Positions 15,375 to 23,682 of a stretch of DNA of 32,521 bases are shown piece after piece. The first letter of the stretch is position 1. Every line of letters begins with the position of its first letter. The notes under the pieces are model-generated. The model saw only the letters and a list, made by a program, of their open reading frames with translations, did no database searches and was not told where the DNA came from. A program made the translations under genes and the position numbers. This stretch comes from Chitinophagaceae bacterium UBA2791 (GTDB taxonomy: Bacteria; Bacteroidota; Bacteroidia; Chitinophagales; Chitinophagaceae), in assembly GCA_002352105.1 (NCBI GenBank), contig DEHV01000020.1, positions 34,821 through 67,341 on the forward strand, in the 5' to 3' direction.

Positions 15375-17309
15375 ATGAAGTTCTTATCAAAAATTTTCCG
15401 CAAGCCTCAGCAATGGATATCGGAGGAAGAACGGCTCCGGATCATCGAGCGGTCGAGCAAACAGGTCTCGCGCGGCGTTTTTTTCGCCACCGTTATCATC
15501 ATCGCTTCATTTTTACCGGTATTCATGCTTACCGGGCAGGAAGGCAAATATTTTCATCCCGTAGCATTTACCAAGACCTTCATCATGATCATAGACGCGC
15601 TATTGGTGATCACATTGGCTCCTGTGCTGATCTCCTTTGTGATGAAGGGAAAGTTCAGGCCCGATCATGCCAACCCGGTCAACCGCCTGTTTGAAAGGAT
15701 CTATACGCCCATTATCAAAGGCGTATTAAAATGGCGAAAGACAACGCTGGCCGTTAATATCCTGGCGCTGATGGTCAGTATTCCGCTGTTGCGCAGTCTT
15801 GGGACCGAATTCATGCCGCCGCTCGACGAACAAAGCATCCTGTTCATGCCCATAACGCTTCCGGATATCTCCAATGCGGAAGCCAAAAGGATCTTACAGG
15901 TGCAGGACAAGATCATCAAATCGGTTCCCGAGGTCGACAAGGTCCTGGGAAAGGCCGGGCGCGCCAGCACGGCCACCGACAACTCTCCCATCAGCATGAT
16001 CGAAACCATCATTATGCTGAAACCTAAAAATGAATGGAGAAAGGGGATCACAAAAAATGATATTATCAACGAGCTGGACCATAAACTGCAGATACCCGGC
16101 GTGGTCAACGGATGGACGCAACCTATTATCAATCGCATTAACATGCTGGCAACCGGCATCAGGACCGATGTAGGCGTCAAAGTTTACGGGCAGCAACTGG
16201 ATAGCATAGCCGCCGTTTCAGACAGGATAAAGACAGCGCTGGAGGGAACCCCCGGTATCACCGACCTGTACGTGGAGCCTGTTACCGGCGGCAAATACCT
16301 GAATATCGATATAAAAAGACCGGAGCTTGGCCGATATGGATTAAATGTCGACGATGTGAACCAGGTGGTGGAGACGGCCATCGGCGGCCTGGCGATCGGC
16401 GCGGTTATCGACGGACGCCGTCGTTTCTCCATTGGCGTCCGCCTTGCCCAGGATTACCGGAACAGCCTCGAAAACATTAAACGCATTCCATTACAATCGC
16501 CCGTATTTGGCGAAACGCCGCTCTCCGCAGTAGCCGATGTTCGATTTGAAGACGGTCCGCCCATGATAAACTCTGAAAATGCCCTGTTGCGAGGCGCCGT
16601 TTTATTCAACGTGAGAGACCGGGACCTCGGCGGCGCCGTAGAAGAAGCGATTGAAAAGATCAACCAGGCAAAAGGCATACTGCCTCAGGGATATTTTTTA
16701 GAATGGAGCGGACAATATGAAAATCTGATCAGGGGTAAAAAAACATTGCTGTGGATAGCGCCCATAACGCTGATCATCATCTTCTTTTCCCTGTACTTCG
16801 CATTCAACTCCGTCCGCGAAGCCTTCCTGAGCCTGATCACCATTCCCTTTGCCCTGATCGGCGGCGCCTACCTTGTCTATTTCTGGGGGGCCAACCTTTC
16901 TGTTGCCGTGGCGGTTGGGTTTATTGCGCTGTTCGGTATTGCAGTGGAGACCGGCATCGTGATGGTGATCTACCTGAACGACGCCATGCGCCAGCTCATC
17001 CGGTTAAAGGGAAATTCAAGCGAGACCATTACAAAGGAAGACCTGAAAGAATATGTTATGCAGGGAGCGGTAAAACGCCTGCGGCCAAAGCTGATGACGG
17101 TTTGCGTTTCGCTTTTTGGGCTGACCCCCATCCTATGGTCGAACGGCGTAGGCGCCGATGTTATGCAACCTATCGTACTGCCGATGATCGGCGGCGTATT
17201 CACTTCCGCCGTGCATATACTACTAGTGACGCCGCTGATCTTTTTAATGACAAAAGAATACGAATTACGTAAATACGGAAAACTGGAGGTAAGCGATGCT
17301 ACACATTAA
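15375..17309 (+). CDS. cusA: CusA-type heavy-metal RND pump, C-terminal part (second frame)
   Basis: From ATG 15375, four bases after the previous stop, 644 residues cover TM5 onward: GVFFATVIIIASFLPVFMLT, the second periplasmic half, and TM8-TM12 including GIAVETGIVMVIYLNDA with the conserved glutamate. The three methionines that bind Cu(I)/Ag(I) in E. coli CusA have counterparts in ILFMPITLPDIS, ISMIETIIMLKP and INMLATGIRT. This favours copper or silver rather than a divalent metal. Together with 14075-15370 nothing conserved is missing, and no other frame disruption is seen. The gene overlaps the following tolC-like gene by 14 bases. If the sequence is correct, either the two halves assemble as separate chains, or ribosomal frameshifting joins them, or the pump is inactive. 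Confidence 0.9.
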   Translation: MKFLSKIFRKPQQWISEEERLRIIERSSKQVSRGVFFATVIIIASFLPVFMLTGQEGKYFHPVAFTKTFIMIIDALLVITLAPVLISFVMKGKFRPDHANPVNRLFERIYTPIIKGVLKWRKTTLAVNILALMVSIPLLRSLGTEFMPPLDEQSILFMPITLPDISNAEAKRILQVQDKIIKSVPEVDKVLGKAGRASTATDNSPISMIETIIMLKPKNEWRKGITKNDIINELDHKLQIPGVVNGWTQPIINRINMLATGIRTDVGVKVYGQQLDSIAAVSDRIKTALEGTPGITDLYVEPVTGGKYLNIDIKRPELGRYGLNVDDVNQVVETAIGGLAIGAVIDGRRRFSIGVRLAQDYRNSLENIKRIPLQSPVFGETPLSAVADVRFEDGPPMINSENALLRGAVLFNVRDRDLGGAVEEAIEKINQAKGILPQGYFLEWSGQYENLIRGKKTLLWIAPITLIIIFFSLYFAFNSVREAFLSLITIPFALIGGAYLVYFWGANLSVAVAVGFIALFGIAVETGIVMVIYLNDAMRQLIRLKGNSSETITKEDLKEYVMQGAVKRLRPKLMTVCVSLFGLTPILWSNGVGADVMQPIVLPMIGGVFTSAVHILLVTPLIFLMTKEYELRKYGKLEVSDATH

Positions 17310-18540
17310 CAAACTGGGGGCGCTACTCTGTTTGCTGCCCTCCTTAGTATTTGGCCAATCGACGCCCACGCTGTCGCTCGACGCTATCCTGCAAAGGATA
17401 GACAGCGCCAATATCATGCTTCAGCTATATGGCCTGAAAGCAGAAAGCTACCGGTACAGCGCAGACGCGGCAACCGGATGGATGGCGCCCATGTTCGGGG
17501 CCGGCACGTTTATGACGCCCTACCCCTTCCAGAAGCTCATGGACGGATCCGACAAGGGCTCCCTTATGTTCCGCGCCGAGCAGGATATCCCCAACCGGGC
17601 AAAACAACAGGCGCGAAAAAATTTTATCGCCTCCCAGGCAAATATAGAACTAGCTTCCAGGGCGGTGACCTTGAACGATTATCATGCCGAAGCCAAACGA
17701 CTATACTATGGCTGGATGATCGCCAAACAGCGCATCAACGCACTGCGCCAGAATGAGAAGATCATGGCGACAATGAAAAAGATAGAGGAGCTGCGTTACC
17801 CCTATAACCAATCTTCCCTTGGCAATATCTATAAAATCGACGCCCGCATTGAAGAGAACCGGAACAGGATATCGATACAGGAGGGCGAGATCGACAGGAG
17901 CCGGGCATGGCTGAACACCCTGATGAACCGGCCCGAAGAAGATTTTGATATCGATACCCTTGACATGCCGGCATTCCAGCCCATGATCCATGACACAGCC
18001 CTCCTGTCGGAGGTCCGGGGCGACGTATTGAGGATCGATGAAAGCATTCGCTCCATGCAGCTGAATATTCAATCGACGCAGCAGGAAAAGAAACCCGATT
18101 TCAAGGTCCAGCTCGACCACATGCATGCATTCAGCCCGATGATGCCCAAAACGTTCTCAGTCATGGGCATGGTCAGCATTCCCATCGCGCCCTGGGCGTC
18201 GAAAACATACAAATCGGAGCTGAAATCGATGCAACTGAACGTGGAAGCGCTGGAAAAAGAGAGATCCGCGGTGCTCCAGGAAAGCAGGGGCAGGCTTTCC
18301 GGCCTGCAATATAATATCCTGCATGCGCAAAAAAGAATACTTGCCTTGGAAAACAAGATCATCCCTTCCCTGCAAAAATCGCTGGATGTGAACCTGCTGA
18401 GCTACCAGGAAAACAAATTACAAGCCCCCGTCGTCATTGATTCCTGGGAAGCGCTGAACATGATGCAACTGGACCTGCTGGATGAAAAATTAAATCTTTA
18501 CCAAACGATCGTTGAGTATGAAAAGGAAATCTACCGGTAA
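17296..18540 (+). CDS. TolC-family outer membrane efflux protein
   Basis: This 414-residue protein has a short signal peptide (LGALLCLLPSLVFGQS) and the long alternating helices typical of outer membrane efflux proteins, with two repeats (about 40-210 and 230-414). It would form the outer membrane channel of the tripartite copper/silver pump. The start ATG at 17296 lies within the end of the pump gene and is preceded by GGAGG (17285-17289), an unusually good ribosome site for this group, suggesting coupled translation. The gene for the first adaptor overlaps its 3' end by 23 bases. Confidence 0.9.
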   Translation: MLHINKLGALLCLLPSLVFGQSTPTLSLDAILQRIDSANIMLQLYGLKAESYRYSADAATGWMAPMFGAGTFMTPYPFQKLMDGSDKGSLMFRAEQDIPNRAKQQARKNFIASQANIELASRAVTLNDYHAEAKRLYYGWMIAKQRINALRQNEKIMATMKKIEELRYPYNQSSLGNIYKIDARIEENRNRISIQEGEIDRSRAWLNTLMNRPEEDFDIDTLDMPAFQPMIHDTALLSEVRGDVLRIDESIRSMQLNIQSTQQEKKPDFKVQLDHMHAFSPMMPKTFSVMGMVSIPIAPWASKTYKSELKSMQLNVEALEKERSAVLQESRGRLSGLQYNILHAQKRILALENKIIPSLQKSLDVNLLSYQENKLQAPVVIDSWEALNMMQLDLLDEKLNLYQTIVEYEKEIYR

Positions 18541-19618
18541 AATAAGCGTACTGGCGCTTATCGGCCTCATGACGCTGGCCGCCTGCAGGAGCAAGCCTCA
18601 TACAGCGGCGCCCCCTGCGGCCGCGCACGAGCCGGGTACAGAAACGATAATAGACAGCAGTCTGGCCCGGCTCCTCCGGCCCGTCAACCGGCAGGCGGTC
18701 TCTTCCATTCCCACCTTGCATCCCGACAACCGCCTTCGCATCGTGAACATGACCGTCCCGGGCGTTATCGGCTACGACGCCAGGCGCCAGACCAATATCG
18801 CCAGCCGTGTCAGCGGGCGGATAGAACGACTGCTCGTCAAATACAATTATCAGCCCGTAAAAAAAGGTCAGCTGATCATGGAGCTCTATTCGCCGGACCT
18901 GGCCGCCGCGCAGCAAGAACTGTTGTTTATTTATCAAAACGATCCTGGCGGCAATATGCTGGAAAAAGCAAAACAACGACTAGCGCTGTTGGGCATGCAG
19001 GAATCCCAGATCAGGCGGGCGATCCAAACAGGAAAAATATTGTACAGGATACCCGTATACAGCCATACCGACGGATATATTCTGGAAAAAGACGAATCCT
19101 CCTTTCTACGCGAGGGGCAATACATCAACGCCGGGCAATCGCTTTTCACCGTTTATGCAACGAAGGATCTTGTCGCCGAATTTTCTCTTCCTCCTGCCAT
19201 AGCCGCGGAAATGCAAAAGGGACAGCCGCTTGTTATGTATAAGACAGAGGACGCCCAAATAAGCTTTTCCGGTTCGATCGGCCTGATACAACCGGCATTC
19301 AGGGGAGGAGACAATTTTACCGTTGCCAGGGTTTATTTTAAAGACGACCGTTTTCAGGCAGGCGAACTTGTCACCGCCGTTATTCCTGTTGTTCATAAAG
19401 GCTGGTGGGTCCCTCAAAGCGCCGCGCTGAACCTGGGCGACAAATCAATTGTATTTAAAAAAGAACAAAATACGTTTATCGCCAGGCCTGTGCGGGCAAA
19501 ACTAAGGGCCGAAGGGATGGCGTTGATCGAAGACGATATAGAGGGATGGGAAATCGCGGGCAACGCGGCCTTCCTGGTGGATAGCGAGAGCTTTATAAAA
19601 ATGAGTCCGGACCAATAA
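18518..19618 (+). CDS. cusB: CusB-like periplasmic adaptor, lipoprotein
   Basis: This 366-residue protein starts at ATG 18518 (a TTG two codons upstream is less likely). It has a lipoprotein signal (ISVLALIGLMTLAAC). The adaptor body has a barrel-sandwich/lipoyl half (RQTNIASRVSGRIERLLVKY, QPVKKGQLIMELYSPDLAAA), a helical hairpin (QQELLFIYQN to QESQIRRAI), a second lipoyl half (YSHTDGYILEKDESSFLREG) and a beta-barrel (LFTVYATKDLVAEFSLPPAI). Adaptors of this kind link the RND pump to the TolC channel and, in CusB, pass on metal. It lacks the CPMHP metal-binding domain present in the next gene. The operon position is between tolC-like and second adaptor genes. Confidence 0.9.
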   Translation: MKRKSTGKISVLALIGLMTLAACRSKPHTAAPPAAAHEPGTETIIDSSLARLLRPVNRQAVSSIPTLHPDNRLRIVNMTVPGVIGYDARRQTNIASRVSGRIERLLVKYNYQPVKKGQLIMELYSPDLAAAQQELLFIYQNDPGGNMLEKAKQRLALLGMQESQIRRAIQTGKILYRIPVYSHTDGYILEKDESSFLREGQYINAGQSLFTVYATKDLVAEFSLPPAIAAEMQKGQPLVMYKTEDAQISFSGSIGLIQPAFRGGDNFTVARVYFKDDRFQAGELVTAVIPVVHKGWWVPQSAALNLGDKSIVFKKEQNTFIARPVRAKLRAEGMALIEDDIEGWEIAGNAAFLVDSESFIKMSPDQ

Positions 19619-19629
19619 ATACCACAGTA

Positions 19630-20841
19630 ATGAACACACTAAAACATTATCTGCCTGTTTTGACGGCGCTGCTGATTGGCTGCCTGTGGCTAGCGGGCTG
19701 TGCGGAAGAAAAAAGCGAAGCCGCAGCGCAGCAGGAACAAACCTATACCTGCCCCATGCATCCCCAGGTAGTAAAAAACGGTCCGGGCGACTGCCCCATT
19801 TGCGGGATGGACCTGGTCTCGTTCGACAAAAACAATACTGATAATTTCTTAACCCTGGGCGCCAGCCAGCAGGCGCTGGCGAACATCAGCGTAATCACCC
19901 TTGGCGAAGAAAGGTTCTCCAATTTTACGCGGTTAAACGGTAGGATCGTTGTCGACCCCAACCATACGCGTTATATCGCCAGCAGGGTCGCGGGCAGGAT
20001 TGAACAGTTGTTTGTAAAAGAAACCGGGGTTAGGGTACGGCAGGGCCAGCCCCTGTACAAGATCTATTCCGAAGAGCTTTCCACCCTGCAGCAGGAATAC
20101 CTGACGCTGAATGCCCAGGCGCAGGGGTTTCCCGATGATCAGCGATTTCAGCAACTGGCCGAAGCCGCAAGGCACAAGCTATTATTATATGGCCAGTCGG
20201 AAAAGCAATTGCAGGAATTGATCCGGCTGCAACGCACCGATCCTTTTATCTCTTATACTGCGCCATTTTCCGGCGCGGTAGCGGAACTATCCATAACCGA
20301 AGGGCAGTATGTTGCAGAAGGCAGCCCCATTATGAAAATTGAATCTTACGAAAAACTATGGATAGAGGCAGACCTCTATCCTGCCGAAGCAAAACAAGTC
20401 CGGGCCGGCCAGTCCGTACAGGTCGTCGTTGCTGGTTATGAAGACCAGCCGCAAACGACGAAGATCGACTTCATCAGCCCTGCCTTATCGGCCGGCAACC
20501 AAGTGATGCAAGTCCGCGGCGCTATTGCCAATCCCAGGCTCCAATGGCAACCCGGATTACAGGCCATTGTATTGCTGCCCTCCTTTCAAAAAGAAAACAG
20601 TTTGAGCCTGCCGGTAGATGCCGTCATCAGAAGCGGAAGGGGCGCCCATGTATGGGTAGAAACGGCGCCAGGAAAATATGAGCCCAGAAAAGTGACCACA
20701 GGAGTAGAAACTGCAGACCGGGTGGAAATAAGCAGCGGTCTTGAAGAAGGGGAAAAACTGGTTGTCGCCGGCGCCTACCTGCTATACAGCGAATATGTTT
20801 TGAAAAAAGGAAAAGACCCGATAGCAGAACGCCGTCATTAA
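19630..20841 (+). CDS. cusB: Second CusB-like adaptor with N-terminal heavy-metal-binding domain, lipoprotein
   Basis: This 403-residue protein has a lipoprotein signal (ALLIGCLWLAGC) and a heavy-metal-binding domain at about residues 38-62 (YTCPMHPQVVKNGPGDCPIC, then GMDL). A full adaptor body follows (IVVDPNHTRYIASRVAGRIE, VRVRQGQPLYKIYSEELSTL, APFSGAVAELSITEGQYVAE, EGEKLVVAGAYLLYSEYV). The two CP/IC cysteines, the histidine and the methionines can bind Cu(I). It starts 11 bases after the first adaptor gene, so both are made together. The two adaptors may form a mixed ring around the pump or serve separate steps of metal transfer. Family assignment is clear. Confidence 0.92.
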   Translation: MNTLKHYLPVLTALLIGCLWLAGCAEEKSEAAAQQEQTYTCPMHPQVVKNGPGDCPICGMDLVSFDKNNTDNFLTLGASQQALANISVITLGEERFSNFTRLNGRIVVDPNHTRYIASRVAGRIEQLFVKETGVRVRQGQPLYKIYSEELSTLQQEYLTLNAQAQGFPDDQRFQQLAEAARHKLLLYGQSEKQLQELIRLQRTDPFISYTAPFSGAVAELSITEGQYVAEGSPIMKIESYEKLWIEADLYPAEAKQVRAGQSVQVVVAGYEDQPQTTKIDFISPALSAGNQVMQVRGAIANPRLQWQPGLQAIVLLPSFQKENSLSLPVDAVIRSGRGAHVWVETAPGKYEPRKVTTGVETADRVEISSGLEEGEKLVVAGAYLLYSEYVLKKGKDPIAERRH

Positions 20842-20867
20842 TATTACAAACTAAATTTTAAAGATCA

Positions 20868-21428
20868 ATGAAACATGTAGCCAACATCGCCGCTTTCTTA
20901 GCATCTGTTTTTATTATTTCCTGTATCCAGCCCGATGCCTCTCACGACGGCCATACGGCTGAAGAAGCGAACCCAAATACCGGATCGACAGCGCAGGTCA
21001 GTCAAGAGACTGCACCCCAGGCAGTAACCATAAAAGACGATCGGCTGGATGCCGTGTATCAACAGTATATCCGTTTAACGGACGCTCTGGTAAAGGAAGA
21101 TATTACAAATGCCAGGATTGCGGGGAACGCTATACAGGCAGGGGCAAAAGAAACGGCAGCAACCGCATCGCTGAAAGCCTCGGCAGAAAAGATCGCCAAG
21201 GCGCCGGATATTGAATCGCAAAGAAAAGCCTACGCTGGCATGAGCGAAGAACTGATTGCCCTGGTAAAAAAAGCAGGGGTGGCCAACGGCGAGCTATATG
21301 TATCGTATTGCCCGATGGCTTTTGACGATGAAGGCGCCGCGTGGTTAAGCGTCGATAAAAAAATTGTCAACCCCTATTTTGGCGATAAGATGCTGACCTG
21401 CGGAGAAATAAAGGAAACCATTAAATGA
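20868..21428 (+). CDS. DUF3347 lipoprotein, putative copper handling
   Basis: This 186-residue protein has a lipoprotein signal (ANIAAFLASVFIISC) and a low-complexity linker (SHDGHTAEEANPNTGS). Its DUF3347 domain (about 60-186) carries AVYQQYIRLTDALVKEDITN, LYVSYCPMAFDDEGAAWLS and NPYFGDKMLTCGEIKETI. The YCPM and NPYFGDKMLTCG motifs, with Cys, Met and Tyr, are the conserved core of the family, usually found fused or next to CusB-type adaptors. A role as a periplasmic copper-binding accessory protein is inferred. It is the last gene of the efflux operon and ends nine bases from the end of the convergent hemN gene. Confidence 0.88.
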   Translation: MKHVANIAAFLASVFIISCIQPDASHDGHTAEEANPNTGSTAQVSQETAPQAVTIKDDRLDAVYQQYIRLTDALVKEDITNARIAGNAIQAGAKETAATASLKASAEKIAKAPDIESQRKAYAGMSEELIALVKKAGVANGELYVSYCPMAFDDEGAAWLSVDKKIVNPYFGDKMLTCGEIKETIK

Positions 21429-21437
21429 TTCAGGCGC

Positions 21438-22799
21438 CTATATTGCTTTGCTGAATTTCTGCCGGCCTGAAAAAGAATGGCCTCTTTGCAAATAGAGGTC
21501 GAAAGTGCTGCATACATTACGGATAAAATAATGCCCTTCCGCCGTCAGTTGCAATTGACGGCGGTCGTATTCCACCAATCCGTCCTTCGCCATCTGCTCC
21601 AATGCCGGAAAGCAAAGGGCTTCCAGCGTGGGCAGGTGTTCGGGGCGAAAGACGGTAGCGCCGCGGCAGGAAATATCCTTGATGTATTGCCGGAAAGCCA
21701 GGTCTTCCTCATTCAAAAAAAAGCCTCGCTTGACGGCGAGCCGGTCTTCATTTATAGCCGCATAATACTGGCTCAGGGATTTATCGTTTTGCGCAAAAGC
21801 ATTGCCAAGATCGCTGATCGCAGATACGCCCAGCCCCAATAACAACTCGCTGTTCTGCGTGGTATATCCCATAAAATTGCGGCGCAGGCGGCCGTTTTCC
21901 CTGGCAATGAACAGCTCGTCATGCGGTAAGGCAAAATGATCCATCCCGATGTCGTGGTAACCGCTGGCAGTCAGCATTTCCTTCCCTTTAAGATATAACC
22001 GGATCTTCTCTTCAGGCGCCGGCAGATCGGCTTCATTAAACAACCGCTGCGCCTTGCTTGTCCAGGGAACATGGGCATAACTGTAAAAGGCAATACGGTC
22101 GGGTTTCAACGTGATGGTCTGCCTGATGGTGTTTTCAATTCGCTCAAGGGTTTGTAGAGGAAGTCCGTAGATCAGATCGAAATTGACCGATACAAAACCC
22201 GCTTCCCGGGCCTGCTCTGTAGCAATTTTTACATTCTCAAAAGGCTGTATGCGATTGATCACGCGCTGTACTTCAGGGTCCAGGTCCTGGACGCCATAAC
22301 TGATCCGCCTGAAACCGAGGGAAGCAAGCATGTCCAGGTGCTGACGGGTAGTATTGTTGGGATGTCCTTCAATACTGAATTCGTGCTGGGGGTGGACGAT
22401 GCTGTATTTCACCAGTATATTGAATAATCGCCGCAGGTTCAGGGCCGAAAAAAAAGTAGGCGTGCCGCCGCCCAGATGTATCTCCCGTATAACGGGCGTC
22501 TGCCCCATCAGGCTCCGGTATTGTTTCCATTCTTTCTCGATGGCCTGCAAATAGATTTCCTCCACGGCATGGTTCCCGGTGATCCTTTTATTGCAACCGC
22601 AATAAGAACACAGCGACTCGCAAAACGGCAGGTGGACATATATGCTTATTCCTCCGGCGGCGTTATTTGCAGAAAACTGTTCCGAAAACTGTTTTCGCCA
22701 CCTGCCCGCATCAATATGATCGTCCCAGAAAGGAACCGTCGGGTAGCTGGTATACCGGGGGACGGGCTGATTGTATTTTTTTATCAATAATGGATTCAT
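21438..22799 (-). CDS. hemN: Oxygen-independent coproporphyrinogen III oxidase (radical SAM)
   Basis: This 453-residue protein has the radical SAM motif CxxxCxxC followed by another Cys (HLPFCESLCSYCGCNK: C60, C64, C67, C69). It also has the usual HemN blocks: PRYTSYPTVPFWDD near the start, EIHLGGGTPTFFSA, FSIEGHPNNTTRQHLDMLAS, YGVQDLDPEVQRVINRIQPF and a C-terminal HemN domain. It decarboxylates coproporphyrinogen III to protoporphyrinogen IX without oxygen, a heme-synthesis step needed at low oxygen. I set the start at ATG 22799 instead of TTG 22802. It diverges from a cytochrome oxidase operon across a region with two FNR-like boxes, which fits joint control by oxygen or redox state. Confidence 0.95.
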   Translation of the reverse strand: MNPLLIKKYNQPVPRYTSYPTVPFWDDHIDAGRWRKQFSEQFSANNAAGGISIYVHLPFCESLCSYCGCNKRITGNHAVEEIYLQAIEKEWKQYRSLMGQTPVIREIHLGGGTPTFFSALNLRRLFNILVKYSIVHPQHEFSIEGHPNNTTRQHLDMLASLGFRRISYGVQDLDPEVQRVINRIQPFENVKIATEQAREAGFVSVNFDLIYGLPLQTLERIENTIRQTITLKPDRIAFYSYAHVPWTSKAQRLFNEADLPAPEEKIRLYLKGKEMLTASGYHDIGMDHFALPHDELFIARENGRLRRNFMGYTTQNSELLLGLGVSAISDLGNAFAQNDKSLSQYYAAINEDRLAVKRGFFLNEEDLAFRQYIKDISCRGATVFRPEHLPTLEALCFPALEQMAKDGLVEYDRRQLQLTAEGHYFIRNVCSTFDLYLQRGHSFSGRQKFSKAI

Positions 22800-22803
22800 C
22801 AAA

Positions 22804-22811
22804 CAAATATA
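22804..22811 (-). promoter_or_regulatory. Candidate hemN -7 element abutting the start codon
   Basis: On the minus strand TATATTTG (22811 to 22804) matches TAnnTTTG exactly and ends four bases before the ATG at 22799, so transcription would start at or next to the start codon. A TTTG at 22832-22829, 17 bases upstream, could be the -33 element. Confidence 0.55.
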
Positions 22812-22904
22812 TATTTACCTGCCAGCGCCAAATATGATACAGGTTATCAAAAAATAAGACATTCGTCAGGTCGGCAATCTACTAAGCCCGCCCGCTCCCC
22901 GCCG

Positions 22905-22940
22905 ATGATTTTCATCAACAGGCAAGATGATCAAAATCAG
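22905..22940. promoter_or_regulatory. Two FNR-like boxes between hemN and the ba3 oxidase operon
   Basis: ATGAT-TTTC-ATCAA (22905-22918) and ATGAT-CAAA-ATCAG (22927-22940) both match the TTGAT-N4-ATCAA pattern of FNR-type regulators and lie 22 bases apart, two helical turns. The second starts 58 bases before the oxidase -7 element, close to the 60-base spacing in both yceI promoters. They could serve both divergent operons. Confidence 0.7.
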
Positions 22941-22984
22941 GTTCTCCAGTCCGCTCTGTCATGGCAAAGTCACGTTGCTGAAAA

Positions 22985-22992
22985 TACTTTTG
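22985..22992 (+). promoter_or_regulatory. -7 element of the ba3 oxidase operon
   Basis: TACTTTTG matches TAnnTTTG exactly and lies 25 bases before the ATG of the small subunit gene. ATGG at 22961-22964 stands 24 bases upstream of it, the same position as in the two yceI promoters (9087 and 12583), where it may serve as a weak -33 element. Confidence 0.7.
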
Positions 22993-23017
22993 TTTCACAA
23001 ACAACAAAACAAATATT

Positions 23018-23200
23018 ATGAGCATCCCCATTCACAACGAGGACGATCTCCTGTCTTCTACGGAAGCCGCCGTTCAGGAACCGGAGGAAACCAAGGACCG
23101 GTTCTTCCCCTCCGGAGCCATCGCTTTCTTTATAAGCCTGGTCATTCTTACGCTCCTATTCTGGTATGGAATCTATTTTTTAATGATCGAAAGAACCTAA
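23018..23200 (+). CDS. Small ba3-type cytochrome oxidase subunit IIa-like protein
   Basis: This 60-residue protein has a hydrophilic N-terminal half (residues 1-28, rich in Glu and Asp) and one membrane helix (about 31-55: SGAIAFFISLVILTLLFWYG). The C-terminal half resembles the 34-residue subunit IIa of Thermus ba3 oxidase (helix with LxxLxLxxLxFWLGVY-like pattern). That subunit replaces the second helix missing from subunit II. It is the first gene of the oxidase operon, 11 bases before subunit II. The acidic N-terminal extension has no counterpart in Thermus. I am fairly sure because of context and pattern, though the protein is short. Confidence 0.8.
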   Translation: MSIPIHNEDDLLSSTEAAVQEPEETKDRFFPSGAIAFFISLVILTLLFWYGIYFLMIERT

Positions 23201-23211
23201 TACATCAACTT

Positions 23212-23670
23212 ATGAAAATGGATAAAATTGAAAAAAGGATCATCATTTCATCATTGTCGTTAATGGGGTTGTTCGTCTTTTCGCTGCTGTATGCCAAGAG
23301 CAAATACAATAGCGATGTTCCTGAATGCATTCCTTTCGACAAGGCCTATACCGAACCCAAGATAAACCAGTTGGACGAGAAGACATACCAGGTATTCTCC
23401 GTCGCATCCATGTGGCAATTCCAACCTTCCGAGATCTATATACCAGTGGGCAGCGAAGTAGATTTTTACCTGACCTCCAAAGATGTGGTGCATGGATTCA
23501 ATATTTCCGATAAGAACATAAACATGATGGCGGTGTACGGGGCCATCAATAAAACATCGGTAAAATTCGACAAACCGGGCGTATATGATATTGTATGCCA
23601 TGAATACTGCGGCGTAGGTCATCAGAACATGCGCGCGCAGGTAATCGTAAACTATCCGAGATCAAAATAA
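23212..23670 (+). CDS. Cytochrome c oxidase subunit II, CuA-containing, ba3 type
   Basis: This 152-residue protein has one N-terminal membrane helix (about 10-28) and a periplasmic cupredoxin domain with a complete CuA site: H94 (DVVHGFNI), C129, E131, C133, H137 and M140 (VCHEYCGVGHQNM). It accepts electrons from cytochrome c and passes them to subunit I. The short length and single helix are typical of ba3-type enzymes, which pair with a subunit IIa. The reading frame is open further upstream through the subunit IIa gene. I chose ATG 23212 because it lies after that gene's stop and directly before the membrane helix; a second ATG at 23218 is possible. Confidence 0.94.
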   Translation: MKMDKIEKRIIISSLSLMGLFVFSLLYAKSKYNSDVPECIPFDKAYTEPKINQLDEKTYQVFSVASMWQFQPSEIYIPVGSEVDFYLTSKDVVHGFNISDKNINMMAVYGAINKTSVKFDKPGVYDIVCHEYCGVGHQNMRAQVIVNYPRSK

Positions 23671-23682
23671 AAGACAGGCTAT

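Noticed and set aside
14768..15403. Long antisense open frames opposite the cusA gene
   Set aside because: They are shadows of the conserved pump frame: low-complexity sequence rich in Asp, Asn and His, with no recognisable domain.
22927..23211. N-terminal extension of the subunit II reading frame
   Set aside because: It runs through the promoter, the FNR-like box and the subunit IIa gene in another frame. The membrane helix and CuA domain start after ATG 23212.
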